Origin: Ligula intestinalis
Lineage: Eukaryota; Platyhelminthes; Cestoda; Diphyllobothriidea; Diphyllobothriidae
Reading direction: 5' to 3'
DNA: 64,000 nucleotides
Assembly: GCA_036362985.1 (NCBI GenBank)
Contig: JAYGXS010000005.1
Coordinates: forward strand, 53,761,732-53,825,731
Numbering within the stretch: position 1 is the first letter of the stretch; the number at the start of each line of letters is the position of its first letter. This document shows positions 32,535-43,999 of this stretch, piece after piece. The notes under the pieces are model-generated. The model had not been told where the DNA came from, did no database searches, and saw only the letters and a program-made list of their open reading frames with translations. Both the position numbers and the translations under genes were made by a program.

Positions 32535-33440
32535 CTAAGTGACTGTGGGCCATGCCATCAGCCTAATAGCGGTCTCTTTTGTTGTTGCTAGCAGGCGCTG
32601 ACTCAGGGGCTTCGAATAATTTGGTGGGACCCTGTAGATCACTCGGAGAGCTTCGTTGGGGTCCACCCGATGTCCGGAATCGACCATGTGCGCCAGAATG
32701 CAGCTGTTTATGGTCCTGACTTCACCTTTTCTCAGCCATGCCTGGAGGTGTTCCTTTATTCTATTGGATAGGCGCCGGCTCGTGCGACCAATATAACCTG
32801 CTCCACAGGAACAAGTGAAAGAGTAGATGCCCATTGAGGTCGTCTGAGCTGATAACCTATCCTTACCTTCCCATGTGAGATTGGGTTGTTTGAGTATAAT
32901 ACCTGAACTCTGGCTGCTGGGAAGGTTCTTGCAACGGCTTGGTCAAGGCGTCTTTTCAGCAGTTCACTTGCTGCGTCCCCTCGAAAGGGGACTTTGAGGA
33001 GTAGTGTTTTTTTCTACAGTAGGTACGTTGGATTTTATTTGATTCTCAGTCATATTTCTTGTCATAAATTGCTCAGGATACTCGTTCTCACGCAGTAGGT
33101 CATCGATTTTATTGAGCTCCTCCTCCTTACTGTCTGCTAAGAAAATATTTCTAGCCCTCTGCACGAAGCATCAAACTAGATTCCGCTTCTGTTGAAAGAG
33201 TAGGAAACTGCTAGAATTCGTGTACTGACCAGACCAGGTTTTCTTTCGATACACGCTCCTTCGGACGCTACCGTCAAGTCTGCGACTTAGGAGGACATCA
33301 AAGAAGGGAAGCGAACTTGCCTTTTCCACCTCTAGCGTGAATTAAATGGATGGATGTGCTTGGTTGACCGCATCTAAGAGTGCGTCTACGTCAGTTTTGG
33401 TTGCGGCGATCGCGAAGACGTCATCTGTATAGCTGGCTGT
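32535..33440 (-). pseudogene. PLE lineage B: RT end plus GIY-YIG endonuclease, broken
   Basis: Minus strand, high to low coordinates: 33300-33440 reads SYTDDVFAIAATKTDVDALL (RT motif C with YxDD), a stop, then LPFFDVLLSR and SVYRKKTWSGQYTN (motif D/E region typical of PLE). 32964-33164 is the linker (NEYPEQFMTRNM). 32535-32860 reads TWEGKDRLSAQTTSMGIYSF, TCSCGAGYIGRTSRRLSNRI, KEHLQAWLRKGEV, AHMVDSGHRVDPNEALRVIY and RLLATTKETAIRL. The YTDD dyad and GIY-YIG residues are present, but several stops interrupt the frame and the 5' RT half is missing. It lies in the intron after the HD exon. Confidence 0.9.
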
Positions 33441-33449
33441 CAAAAAGGA

Positions 33450-35820
33450 ACTGCACTTTTAATGAACATTTAAGAAATAGTTACTTCAGTGCATTTGGCG
33501 GCATTCTTATTTCCAGCTGATTTGTCACTGGGGAATTTTCGCAACTCTAAATGGTAATTTCGCAATAAATTGGAAGCAAGTCGGACAACAAAAACTTACA
33601 GTTTGAATGGACCAGGGATGATTCGCAATCCAGGACAATGCATGCCACTGCCTGAAGAGGATTAAGGCGCTTGACTTGGATCTCGCCATCTGCCTCATTG
33701 TGGCATGTTGCCGCCTCCTATAGATGAGTTAATACAGAGCATGTGTGTAAGGCTAGTGGCGACAAGGACATGTACAATTAGCCTAGTATCCTACCGGTTG
33801 ACCCACCACGAGGCGAGTATGCTCGATGTCGGCTCAGTATGGTGGTGAACTAAGACCACGAGGACAGTCGTCTTTGCACTGGTTGGTAAGCATCACATCG
33901 ACTCCTGTTATAAGGATTTCCAAGGGGGTGTTACTGTAATCGGTCCTAGCGCTCGCCATCCCACTGGCTCAAACTGTACCCTTCGACTTATCCTCTGAGA
34001 CATTCGCTACCTTCCACACGCTAGCAAACCATTCTCCCCCACGAAGGTTGGGATCGCTTTTGAGTTAAGTATTCGATCAGTTTTGTCGCAACGGACCACA
34101 CGACTGCCTGGTTGCCCCAAACGAAGGTAGGGGGGAGGGGTTGTCTCAGTTCTGTTTGAAAGGCAGCCTTAGTGTAAGGAAAGGGGTAGCTCCCCCTAGA
34201 TCCATCTTCCGTCCATCTCCTGACTTCTCTTTGCTCCTTCTTAGTAGTATTCCAATTTTTCATTATACTACGTCTAACAGATAACTGGCATCGGTGTGAG
34301 TTAGTAGTTGAAGAGTCATTCTGGAGCCTAGCGTATTCCATGGGGGGTTGGGTGTGGATGGGGTGTTGATTACGTGTGTTTATGCAATGGTGCTTTATCG
34401 GAATGGATGTAAATGAATGAATCATTAAGTGCCTTCGTTAGTGTTAACATTTAAAGCGCATATTACATACGCTTAGCCCTAGGCTTTTATCTTACGGGAC
34501 CGGTTAGGGCTGTACGCAAAGGTCTAACCGTGATGACGGAAAGGTTACAAATGGTAACCTAATGGGCTCATGTAAAGTTAAAAACTATGCACTACTATAA
34601 AGGTAATAGTTTCGTTGGAACAACAAGAAAAGGCTGATTGTGATTATATAGTTTACTCTATCTGCGTAAAGATTTGAGGTCTGTATATCTTATCGTTTTC
34701 ATCATTCCTAAAAGGCGACGAAGAAGAAGGTACGATGACATGGAAAAAATTATAGTGGGAATGACTTTTTGAGCACTCGCTTGTTTCCATCAGACGAGTA
34801 ACGTGGTGATTGTTTCTGTTTACCGGGACTGTTTCAGCCTTTCCGCATGCCTGGCATCATATCCGTCCTCAACGAACTTTGACCTGCTTGTTTGCTGCTG
34901 ACTGTCCGTGAGATTGACCGCTGGGGGCTCGCGTGATCTTTGTCCCTTTTGCAGCGGTCGTACTTGTTGGCAAGTCAGCGTGCTTACTGGTCTGTCCTTT
35001 GTCCACCGACGGACAAATAACTTGTTGCTGCCCGCGTGAATTGATGCCGATCTCGTGGCGGTGAGGTATAGTTCCACGCTGGTCACGTGTTTCTTGGCCG
35101 GCTCCTCTCTAATTTTCCTCTGGTCTAAGTTTTATTCCATGCTTAAGTTTATTTTGCCGTCCTATTGGCCTTTTTCAAACTGACTCGAACCGTATGCGTA
35201 CCGCTTGATAGGCCGGAAAAAGGTCTTTGACTCTGTTAAGTGTGCCAGTCGAAGGCAAATTATCCAGCAGCAGTCTAGCCATCTTATCATTAGCTCGGCC
35301 TTTATATATAAACTATATAAGCTTTTTACTTATTTCTTTATATATGACCCTTACCCTAACTATAACCGTAAGACACAAGCCCTGGGGCTAAGCGTATGTC
35401 TATTGCACTACCAATGATAACTCTTTCGCACTTTTATTTCAAATCTTGAATTCTGAGTTTTGTATATTCTCTCTTAGAAGGTAGATTGCATGAGTGAATC
35501 ACAAAGGAGCTGTCAGTAAATGTCAAGCCTTTCTGTTCCTAACTTGGGTGTGGCCTTGATGTACCCCTAGTTATTTTCCTTCAAGACATCCATACCAAGA
35601 TTTTTAGGACGCCTTAGCCCATATTTTCCTCGAAATATGTTACTAAATTACAGAGAAACGCCTTTATGAGTTAGTTTCCTTGACAAAGCAACATATAAAT
35701 GTTTCTCGGTTTTTTCCTCTTAGTTGGACACTGATGGCCTTGCTAATATTATGCTATCAAAGACCATACACACATCGACTTCCTTGCATGCAGTTTTCTA
35801 GATTTCAATCATGGTAGGTT
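33450..35820. other. No gene recognised
   Basis: Two minus-strand frames (34021-34425 and 34820-35086) are open for 134 and 88 codons but show no domain. The second (TRSASIHAGSNKLFVRRWTK) looks retroelement-like in composition only. No exons of the phosphodiesterase are expected here, since the flanking exons join in frame. Confidence 0.45.
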
Positions 35821-35824
35821 ATTG

Positions 35825-36850
35825 TGTTTACGGTACTGCCGAGAATTCGTGCAGAATGCCGACATATGCTAAAGATTGATACTTCTCGATACTTGGCATT
35901 GCGTAAGATTGTAATACTAATTATCGTGAATACTAATTATCGTTTAATCTATGCTGAAGCCGTTTCAGTTACGGTAGGATGCCGGCTTTTCAACGAGCTT
36001 GTTTCTGAACGCTAACAAAAACCATGCTCTGTAAAAAGTGGCTACTTAAATAGAATGCATTTCTTCATTGCTTTTGACCGTCTTTATAAATCCAAATATA
36101 TTTCATGGAAAATATGCACGAAAAATCCCTTCTTGTACTCGTTTGGTAGCAAATTACGCCTTCTTTAAATGCTTTACTTAAAGAAGGGATATATTTCGGT
36201 TTTAAAAGTGTTTCTAGATTGCCCAATAATTTTTAAACCTACTGATTGATACGCTCGAATTTAACGTTTACAAACTGCGCGCTGTATACATCCTGTTTGA
36301 GGAAAAGCACGTTTTCGCCTACGGTTTACGGAAAAAGTAGCATAGTTCTCATAAAATATTGCAACAGATGTTGAACATGCTCTATGAATTATAGCCAGCA
36401 TTAATAAATTGACGGATGTGATGTATGATGAATGAACACCTCACAAGCCTAAGAAAGCTCATAATTAAGAAACTTTTTAAAAACCAAAAAATACCCTTTC
36501 TTTAAGTATAACATTTAAATTATGGCGTCATTTGCTACCAACCGAGTACAAGAAGGGACTTTTCGTGCATATTTTCCATGAAATATATAAAGGCGGTCAA
36601 AATTAATGACAAAATGCATACTTTTCACAGAAAATAGGTTTTCCTAGCGTTCAGAAAGTATCTCATCAAAATGCATGCATCGTATCGTAGCTGAAACGAA
36701 TTCTGAATAGACTACACGATAATCAGTATTACAACCTTACTCTATACCGATTAACCAAAGGGTATCACTCTTCCACACATGTCGGCATGTTATGTGAACT
36801 CTAGGCCGTACTGTATGCTACCAAAGTCCGTGCACACTACGACTTATTTA
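35825..36850. mobile_element. Long foldback element with ~385 bp inverted arms
   Basis: The left arm (about 35830-36215) and right arm (about 36465-36850, complement) match along their length: acggtactgccgag with gccgtactgta; gtaagattgtaatact with agtattacaaccttac; ccttcttgtactcgtttggt with accaaccgagtacaagaagg; and tatttcatggaaaatatgca with gcatattttccatgaaatat. The spacer is about 250 bp. No ORF; a non-autonomous element or a head-to-head duplication. Confidence 0.85.
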
Positions 36851-37619
36851 CATACAGTCCGCCAGATTCAACTGGTAAAGCTTAATTGTGATTATTTGGC
36901 AGCCGTTTCTGGGTAGTTTCCCAAATTGATTTCACCCACTGCTTGCTGAAACCAGAACTATAGGAATGTTTGCGTGTAAATTAACCTCGTATCGATCAAA
37001 TATGTGCCCACTCGTCAGCCAGTCCCTACCCTGCATACTTTCTGCAAAGCTGAGCCGTTCACTCCGTCCTGAAAAAAGGTGTTTTGGTAAGCTCTCAAAC
37101 GATAAATGGCACGCAAAAGATTGCAGGCAGAATGGTTGGCAGCCGAAAACTGCCTTTATAGGGCGCTGCAAGCATTTTCTCTGGTAAAGTAAAAATTTCC
37201 CATTGGTACGATTAGCCGTAACGGTACTCCTGGCTTTGCAGGTTTAATAGGACCTAAAAGGTAGGAATAAGTGAGCCTACAGGCCCGATACATTGGTTGA
37301 TGTTCAGGAAATACGGTTTGAACCTACGACTTTTAAATATGACAATCGTTCCATGCTGAGTAGATCAAGTCGCTTAACAAACAACCCACAGACTAAACGT
37401 TTCCTTAACACCCATATATCAACCATGTCAAAATTGCAAGCCGAAGCCCTTCCTCTAGGGTTCACATTTTGTGTACCGTGAAGGGAAATAAGCCCAATTT
37501 GAAGACCTGTATTTCCAGTTATCGAATCTGAAGCCAACGTCAGAAGGATCTGCGAGCTGGCTAAAAGTGAAATTCGCAGATATCGCTTATCAATATACAA
37601 TATTCCCAGCTACTAAGCG

Positions 37620-38590
37620 CTCGGTTTCAACGAAGCAATATCTTACGGCTTTTAATGACTTATGAAAGGCCACTGATTTCCTTATCTCGAGACCAGACAA
37701 AGAGAGCGGTATTGTGATTCTAAAAAATGATGATACCGTAAGAAAGATGGAGGCAACAGTAGCTTAAGTAATGTATTTCATATAACTCTACGTCCAGCAT
37801 TTGTCCTACGGAAACGGTCGTTAAAGGGATTTTATGTGTGGGGAATTAGGAAAGCCAGTGCAATATACGTTAATAACTGCTATATTCATTTCTAATTTAT
37901 CGTATTTAGGAAGATTGTTGATTTATGTCTGTAGATTCACCTAATCTATATTATCGTTGAAAGTATTGCGGAAAATCCGATTATCAATCTGCAGGTTTCT
38001 TGAAATTCCTAAAAAAACAATATGTGGTTGAGACGTCGTCTATTTAAACTTACCTGAAAAACAACTTACCGTTCTTGATTAGATTAGCATAGTCCACGGC
38101 GCCCAGCGCCGCGCACACCTTCAATTTACATGCGAAAAGACGTGCTCCCGGCGATCGCGGGAAACGAATTCAACTGCATTTCTTCACTTTCACACCTACC
38201 TCCATAAATTCCCTTCACGGCTTATCCTATTTCTTCACCTCAAAAACCTTTATAACAACCGTTTCCGTAGGATAAATGCTGGAACTAAGGATTAATTAAG
38301 TGCACTACATGAAGTTCCTCTGCGAAGATGGGAACGATAAATAATAATTCCGTCAAGTTCTTTTCTGAAACCCATGGGAAAGAAGAAGCAAAAGCACTGG
38401 AAGACCTTATTGGAAAAAAAGCTTAAATCTCTGCTCGAAAAGCAGATAAGAGACGAAAAGACTGCTGCCTGTTTTCGGCCTCTAGCTTCACATATTCCTG
38501 GGCTATACAGGCTAGCGAAATTGCACAAGCCAGTAGTACCATTACGGCCAATTTTACCCATGAGGAGTTTACCGCAGCATTAACTTGCCC
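37620..38590 (+). pseudogene. PLE N-terminal RT region, split by a foldback insertion
   Basis: 37677-37760 encodes FLISRPDKESGIVILKNDDT and VRKMEA, the block before the RT in Penelope-like proteins (consensus RPDKGNGVVI, then a VxKM-like end). After the foldback element, 38300-38345 gives MKFLCEDGNDK and 38470-38570 gives FRPLASHIPGLYRLAKLHKP and VVPLRPILPM, the RT motif normally LYGLPK-HK---PLRPI. The frame shifts at least twice and no later RT motif follows 38590. It complements the 3' PLE pieces elsewhere but need not be the same copy. Confidence 0.85.
37765..38287. mobile_element. Foldback element F, copy 3, inserted in a PLE
   Basis: Left ctacgtccagcatttgtcct, acggaaacggtcgtt; right aacaaccgtttccgtaggat, aaatgctgga. 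The interior has gtcgtctatttaaacttacc and gcgcacaccttcaatttaca as in copy 2. PLE coding sequence lies on both sides in the same orientation, so the insertion postdates the PLE. Confidence 0.82.
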
Positions 38591-39130
38591 ACTGACTAGT
38601 TCAACAAATTATAACTAGAAATGAAGACAATGGGCGATTAGAGGGCTGCACTTATCAGTACTGCACCAAAGTTACGTATGTAACCTTAGGATGGGATCCT
38701 TAGTGGCAGTGATGCAGTTTTAGGAAAATCCCAGGATGTTGAAAATGGAGAAGTATTCGAATGGTTTTGGATGATAATTTGCTATCTAATTTTAATGAAA
38801 CATTTGAAAGAGCGCCTTTTTAACTCTCCATATGTCACAACCGACCTCGCTCCTAAATTGCATGTGGGCTTAGGTTTTGATTCTGAGTTAATGGATGATT
38901 ACCTTATTGGTGCAATTTAACGAAAGGCCGGTCGTATTTTAGAGGGTTCTTATATTCTTATCTAACCTAGTTTTCCACGACCCTCCGTACGCCTAACTAA
39001 AAACTTGCCTTGGGATACGCTATTCAAACCATACCGCCTTCTATTCATGAATTACCTTTAGTTTCAAACGTTCCGTGTTACTCATCGGCAAAGGAAACAT
39101 GGTCGATCACTGGAACAACATTTATTTTTT

Positions 39131-39168
39131 CCTGAGCTTTCGAGCTCTTACAAGAGCCCATCGTCAGA
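39131..39168 (-). ncRNA. Hammerhead ribozyme motif in PLE lineage C repeat
   Basis: Minus: CCU, CUGACGA, stem II GGGCUCUUGUAAGAGCUC (GGCUC or GCUC against GAGC), GAAA, GCUC, AGG. Helix III is the palindrome AGCU, helix I CCU/AGG. The core fits CUGANGA...GAAA. The opposite arm (40853) keeps only the 3' half. Confidence 0.75.
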
Positions 39169-39619
39169 GGTGGAGAAACAGCAACAAAGGTGGAAGCTAC
39201 TTGGGGCGTGTGTAAAATAACTAAAATTTTGAACGTGCAGAAAATCAATAATTGTGTGTGCTGCCGACTTGCCACTGAGGGCTGTGCTAGCCTGTGCTAG
39301 TAGGCTAGATCGACAAGTTGGGTGGAAATATTTACAGAAATAGAATCGTCAACAAAACAAGTAATAGCTATAATGGGAGGGATGGATGGGCAATTAAAAA
39401 GTCATAGGAAAAGGGAAGGAGGAGGAGAAGAGAGGGATTATGTAGGGTTGGGTGCCAAATGGCCACGTCAGCATCGAAAGTGGGATGATTATGGAGGATG
39501 TTTGGCCAATTGATTACGGCTGGAATCTGGATGTGATCGTTTGCAATAGCGTAAGGCCCTGTACGCTGGCGCCAATTCGACATATCTGTTGACCGAATTC
39601 TCATCCGTGGACCAGGCTT

Positions 39620-40740
39620 CGATAAATTCTCTGCTCGTCTTGTTTACCGCGTGGGCCAGTACCTTGAGGGCAGTGAAGTTGAACTCATGGCCTGTTTCAT
39701 AGGTGTGAGTTGTAACTTGTGATGATTCGTCGCATAGTCACACGGCCTGCTTGTGTTCACGTATACGAGATCCGAGCATGCGTTCCGTTTGACCTGTATA
39801 ATTACAGGGACTATTTAGGCATGGGATGCGATATACTACACCAGATTGTTCATTCTGCGTAATCCGGACTTTTATTTTTATCACTCTGCTGTGCATTGTA
39901 GCTTTGGGTCTGTGTGCAATTCCAACACCTAGTCCCGCAGCGATGCGCTCAGTCGCTTCTGAGACGTCTTTTTGATATGGCAGAGCGTGCCATATCTTCG
40001 GTGGTTCTTATGTTTGGGTCCTCCGGGGCCGAACGCGTAGGCATCGGGTTATAAATGCTTTTGGATAACCGTTCCGCATGAACTGGTCACGGAGATATCT
40101 GTCCTCGCGTGCCTTTTCCTCTGGTTTACTGCAGTGGGTCTGGATCCGTTTGAAGAGTGTTTTTACACAGCTCCGTTTGTGAGCAACTGGATGGTTACTG
40201 TGAAAACTTAGGAGTTGTGTTGTCTTCGTCGCCTTCCTGTAAACCGTCGTCTCGAATTCACCATTGGGTGTTCTCTTGACGAGGACATCAAGGAAAGACA
40301 GCTGCTGCTCTTTTTCTTTTTCCTGTGTAAATTGTAGGTCAGGAAATATTCCATTGAGCAAGTCATGGAAGTTTTGCAGCATATTTCTCTTGATGATGAC
40401 AAACGTGTCGTCGACGTAGTGGCGCCAGAAGACAGGCTCATGTTGGGCGAAGGCGATGTTTTCTAGTTCCTGTAGAACCAGTTCTGCCACTAAGCCAGAG
40501 ATCGGGGAGCCCATTGGAGTTCCTTTGATCTGTTCGTATGTTTTTCCGGCAAAGGTAAAGTAAGTTTTCTGGCAGAATTCGAATAACCTCATAAGATGTT
40601 CAATTTTTAGTGGGCTTTGGGCCTCATCATATGCCAGTTTTGGCGGTATGGATGTGAACAATGAAGTCACATCGAAAGAGACCATGATTTCGTCTGTAAA
40701 TATTTCCACCAACTTGTCGATCTTGCCTACTGGCACAGGC
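39620..40740 (-). pseudogene. Penelope-like RT and GIY-YIG endonuclease, lineage C
   Basis: 40008-40736 is one open frame of 242 codons: EIMVSFDVTSLFTSIP (RT motif A with its Asp), IKGTPMGSPISGLVAELVLQ (motif B), FWRHYVDDTFVIIKRN (motif C, YVDD), QLSFLDVLVKR and ETTVYRKATKT. After a stop near 40008 the reading resumes: KIWHALPYQKDVSEATERI, AAGLGVGIAHRPKATM, SGVVYRIPCLNSPCNYTGQT, ERMLGSRIREHKQAV and, after another stop, HTYETGHEFNF and REFIEAWSTDENSVNRYVEL. RT and GIY-YIG active-site residues are visible. Stops and the missing RT N-terminus make it inactive. Confidence 0.93.
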
Positions 40741-41661
40741 TAGCATAGCCCTCAGTGGCAAGTCGGTTGCACACACAATTGTTGATTTTCTGCACGTTCA
40801 AAATTTTAATTATTTTACACACACCCCAAGTAGCTTCCACACTTGTAAGAGCCCGAAAGCTCAAGAAAAAATAAATTTTGTTCCAGTGATCGCCCAAATG
40901 TCTTCTTTACCAATAGACATTCCTGGAATTCGAGTATTCTCTCGCATTGCTCATCGGCAACTCAGTACGTAAAGCCTTTCAATTCGAACCCGTTGTGTCC
41001 GTTTCAGTTGACCAGACAAAGCTTACTGAAAGTGCTCATACACATGCTTATTCCTCGTGTTAGTCTTTCTTACTGGCTATGTGGCCGTGAACCCCAAAGG
41101 CCATGTCGCAAGTAGTGTCGACAAGCAGAAGGGTCCACCAAATCACAACTCTGGGAAGACGGGATGAATTGGAACAACTTTACTGAGCTCACGTAGCTTT
41201 ACAGTAGCCGCTGAAAGCGCCGCGTACAATATTCAGTCACTTAGGAGCAAAAGTGAGGAGGTGTCACGTTCAAGCTGTGAAATGAGTAACCAATAGGCTG
41301 CCGCCAATTAGACGAAGCGGAAATATTGATTGTCTTTGAGCATACGTGCGTATGAAATGAGGCATAGGTCGATAAAGTGGAAAAGTCCAATAACGCGCGG
41401 AGTATATGGGTTTAAGCCCTAGCAGGGCGGAAGCAGAGTCAGCCTGGCAGGCTCCCACAGCCATTCCGAAGGCTCTTTTTATTTCTACTTAATGTAGTTT
41501 CTATTGTTAATTTCTCTGACTTTCATCATTTTTAATAAGTCCTCAACCCACACACGGTCTCTAAAAATTTAAATTTCCCGCCGTACTGATGTTGCAATGA
41601 TGGCATCCGTTAACCTAGTGTTTACTGAGGAGGGGAAAACAAGAAGATGCTATCGCTGGAA

Positions 41662-41810
41662 GAAGAATTTTATTCGTCCGACATTTCGACATCCGTCGCA
41701 GCACCTTCATCAGAGACCTCAGCTTCTGTTTTCTGCTGACGTATCTCATGAAGAATCAGCGACGGATGTCGAAATGTCAGCCGAAGAAAAAATGTTATCG
41801 CAGCGATCGT
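41662..41810. repeat. Palindrome of PLE terminal repeats with back-to-back hammerhead relics
   Basis: cgacatttcgacatccgtcg (41679) faces cgacggatgtcgaaatgtca (41759). The minus-strand copy (about 41677-41719) has ctgatga, stem II region, and gaaatgtc; the plus-strand copy has tcatgaa in place of CTGATGA. Flanks agaagaattttattcg and cgaagaaaaaatgttat also mirror each other. Confidence 0.75.
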
Positions 41811-42554
41811 CTTTGCTTCTAACGTTTTTCCTGGGATTAACTTGTTCTCCCCTGTCGGTAGTGTTTTCTCATTGTCCTCCTCGAGTTCGTATTTGAAGCT
41901 GAGTCCCTGCAAATGAAAAAAAGATTATCATCTTGATTTTTAGGTCTTTACTGGCACTACGTAATCATTTTGTGTTCACCTTCTTTCCGTAGTCACACCC
42001 TTGAGTTTTCTTATTTTTAGCCATGGATTTCAGTCAGGGTGGCCGCTAACCATTCACTCGCAACAGCAGCGATAAATAATTCTAGTATGCGCACAGTTGC
42101 GAGCCCATTTCACGATTAGGGTTCGACAGGCCTGTCAATATTCCGCACTCCTGCACGGCCTGTTCTCGGTTTGTTGGGTGTGTGGTAAAAAATATGGCCC
42201 AGAGTGAGGGCGGGCGGCGCATTCGCGTGACCTTTGAAAAACGCCCTCTTGCACTGCGTGAAAATAATTGTATTTGCGAAATATCTTGATAAACTCTATT
42301 GATTTCGCTTTCCTCACAACCCCCTACCCTCCTCCGTCCCTTTTCCATCCACTTGCATTTATTCCCGGCCTCGGCTCTGCTCAGAGGGGGATGAGCCAAT
42401 GTTCTTAACTAGCAGCTAAGCCTTTCTGGCGATCTTATCAGAACTTGTTAGGTTTCTGCCAATTAAATTGCCTAAAAATCTCTCAAATAGGGATTGACGA
42501 GAATCAGGCTTGGCGTTTCCCGCCGTAGTCTGGGGCCTTAGCTTAACCTAGCTG

Positions 42555-43131
42555 CAGTAGTCGCCGGCTATTAAGCCCACAGCTAATAAGCCCCGCCGCG
42601 TATTAAGCTTGCGACGTAATTTTACATAACAAAATCCGCCGGCTAATAGGCCCAGTCGCCGGCTACAAAGCCCAATTTGACGGATGTGATTTGTTTCCAT
42701 TTTTAAAGTTAAATTTGGCGGCACCCTTTTCGGATGGCAGCAGACATGAGGGGTGAAAAGGGCAAATCCCTAAAACGAGAAAGCCGCAGGCGCAAAAGTC
42801 TAACGCACCCGAACCGCAGCGCTGAGGACACACACACACACACAAACAGGGAACATCGCGTTCAGGCTCACGCTAGACGATGCCGACAGGCGTGACCACA
42901 AAGCATACCAAGGTCGTCTGGCTAGTCTCCCTAGGTCTCGAAAACACAGACAAAAGCCATACTTTTATTGTACATAACCAAGCTGTACACATACTACAGT
43001 ACGTATGTAATGTATAGTGCCTATCCTGCGTTTGCTAATCAAGAACTAGGACTCTCCCGTTAATGCTCCCGCCGCTTATTAAGCCCAATTTGGGCTGGGC
43101 CCGAGGTGGGCTTAATAGCCGGCGACTACTG
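42555..43131. mobile_element. Non-autonomous DNA transposon with perfect 26-bp TIRs
   Basis: Starts cagtagtcgccggctattaa and ends with its exact complement (ttaatagccggcgactactg), followed by ta. The TIR extends to ttaagcccac/gtgggcttaa. The 577 bp body has subterminal repeats of the same theme (ggctaataggcccagtcgcc; ccgcttattaagccc). CAGTAGTC ends resemble pogo/Tigger elements. No transposase. Confidence 0.88.
42829..42844 (+). repeat. CA dinucleotide repeat
   Basis: About eight CA units inside the TIR element. Confidence 0.9.
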
Positions 43132-43145
43132 TATTAAGGGTAAAT

Positions 43146-43860
43146 TTTCTACTCACTGGTATAAATTTGTAGATCTGCTGACGTTTCGGACAGCTGGGGC
43201 GGCTGTCCTTTGTCGAAGCGAATACTTACTTTATCGATCAGTAAGTTTAAATTTGCGACTGTGCGCGTTGGCTGTGGGCTGATCTATTTTTTCCGGTCAC
43301 TGTTTGGCCATGCGTGTGGATTTAGGCTTGGTGTGACAGCAGTTGATATTCTTCTTCTTCTTCTTCTTCTTCTTCTTCTCAATTGCTTCCTGGGACACGG
43401 ATGTTCGATTGTATTGGCAAGTTGGTGTTCTGTTTCATCCCCACGGTAGAGGATGCTGGTAATCCTGCTCCCACTTCCGGTGGTTTCGTCAAAAAGCCGT
43501 CTTCATCTGCAAGTCCTAACTTCGGTTTTACCCTGTCCTGTCCTTTAATAACGTAATGGCGTAGGACTTTGAATGCCGCAGGGAGGTCCAGATGCCTGTT
43601 GGCAGAATTGGCGTCTGAATACCATTCCTCAAGCGTCAACCTTTCAGCTTTTGAGGCTCCTCGGGCTATGATGGTCATTCCCTGAATATCGAAGTCGTGG
43701 CTAGTCTCTCCAATATGTACGGCAAGCTCTGAGTAAGGGTCTAGACTCCGAACCGCCACTTTGTGTTCCTGTAGGCGGGTCTGCAATTGACACCCTGTTT
43801 AACCAACGTAATTACATTCTCCATCGTTGCAAAACGTTTTGTAAACAACTGCAGAGACTT
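43146..43860 (-). mobile_element. PLE lineage D: endonuclease remnant and 3' terminal region
   Basis: Minus strand: 43785-43860 reads VSAVVYKTFC, ECNYVG, a stop, TGCQ; 43500-43785 reads LQTRLQEHKVAVRSLD, ELAVHIGETSHDFDIQGMTI, RLTLEEWYSDANSANRHLDL and FKVLRHYV. The C-terminal pattern L-E-E-W-x-S-D-x-x-S-x-N-R-H is the usual PLE end. 3' of it (43150-43260) lies a terminal region with gctgacgtttcggacagct, shared with 50040-50090, whose minus strand holds ggacagc/gctgtcc and gaaacgtc like a hammerhead with a decayed CUGAUGA box. Confidence 0.85.
43349..43379 (+). repeat. TTC trinucleotide repeat
   Basis: About ten uninterrupted TTC units next to the PLE lineage D remnant. Confidence 0.95.
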
Positions 43861-43999
43861 CTTTTTCCGGAATTGTGGCTTTTCAAATTTGGCTTGCTAT
43901 TAAAATTAATATGCCCTAAAGCAAATTAACCGATCTTAGGTTTGCATGCTTCTTCTAACTATATATCCTCATCAAATACTATTCCAATGACGTTTTGGT

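Larger units (their letters stand above)
39097..40893 (-). mobile_element. PLE lineage C with inverted terminal repeats
   Basis: 39097-39300 and the reverse complement of 40738-40893 match almost base for base (aacgtgcagaaaatcaataa, gtgtgtaaaataactaaaat, cttgccactgagggct). The body is a Penelope-like ORF on the minus strand, 5'-truncated: the RT reading begins at the boundary with the right arm. A purine-rich tract at 39405-39440 lies 3' of the ORF. This is the most complete PLE in the window. Confidence 0.9.

Noticed and set aside
34820..35086. Retroelement ORF (88 codons, minus)
   Set aside because: Composition resembles element-encoded protein, but no RT, integrase, protease or GIY-YIG motif is visible.
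43172..43210. Active hammerhead in PLE lineage D
   Set aside because: Stem II and GAAACGTC are excellent, but the CUGAUGA position reads UCGACAA (UUGACAA at 50080), changing essential core bases; kept only as a relic within the element entry.
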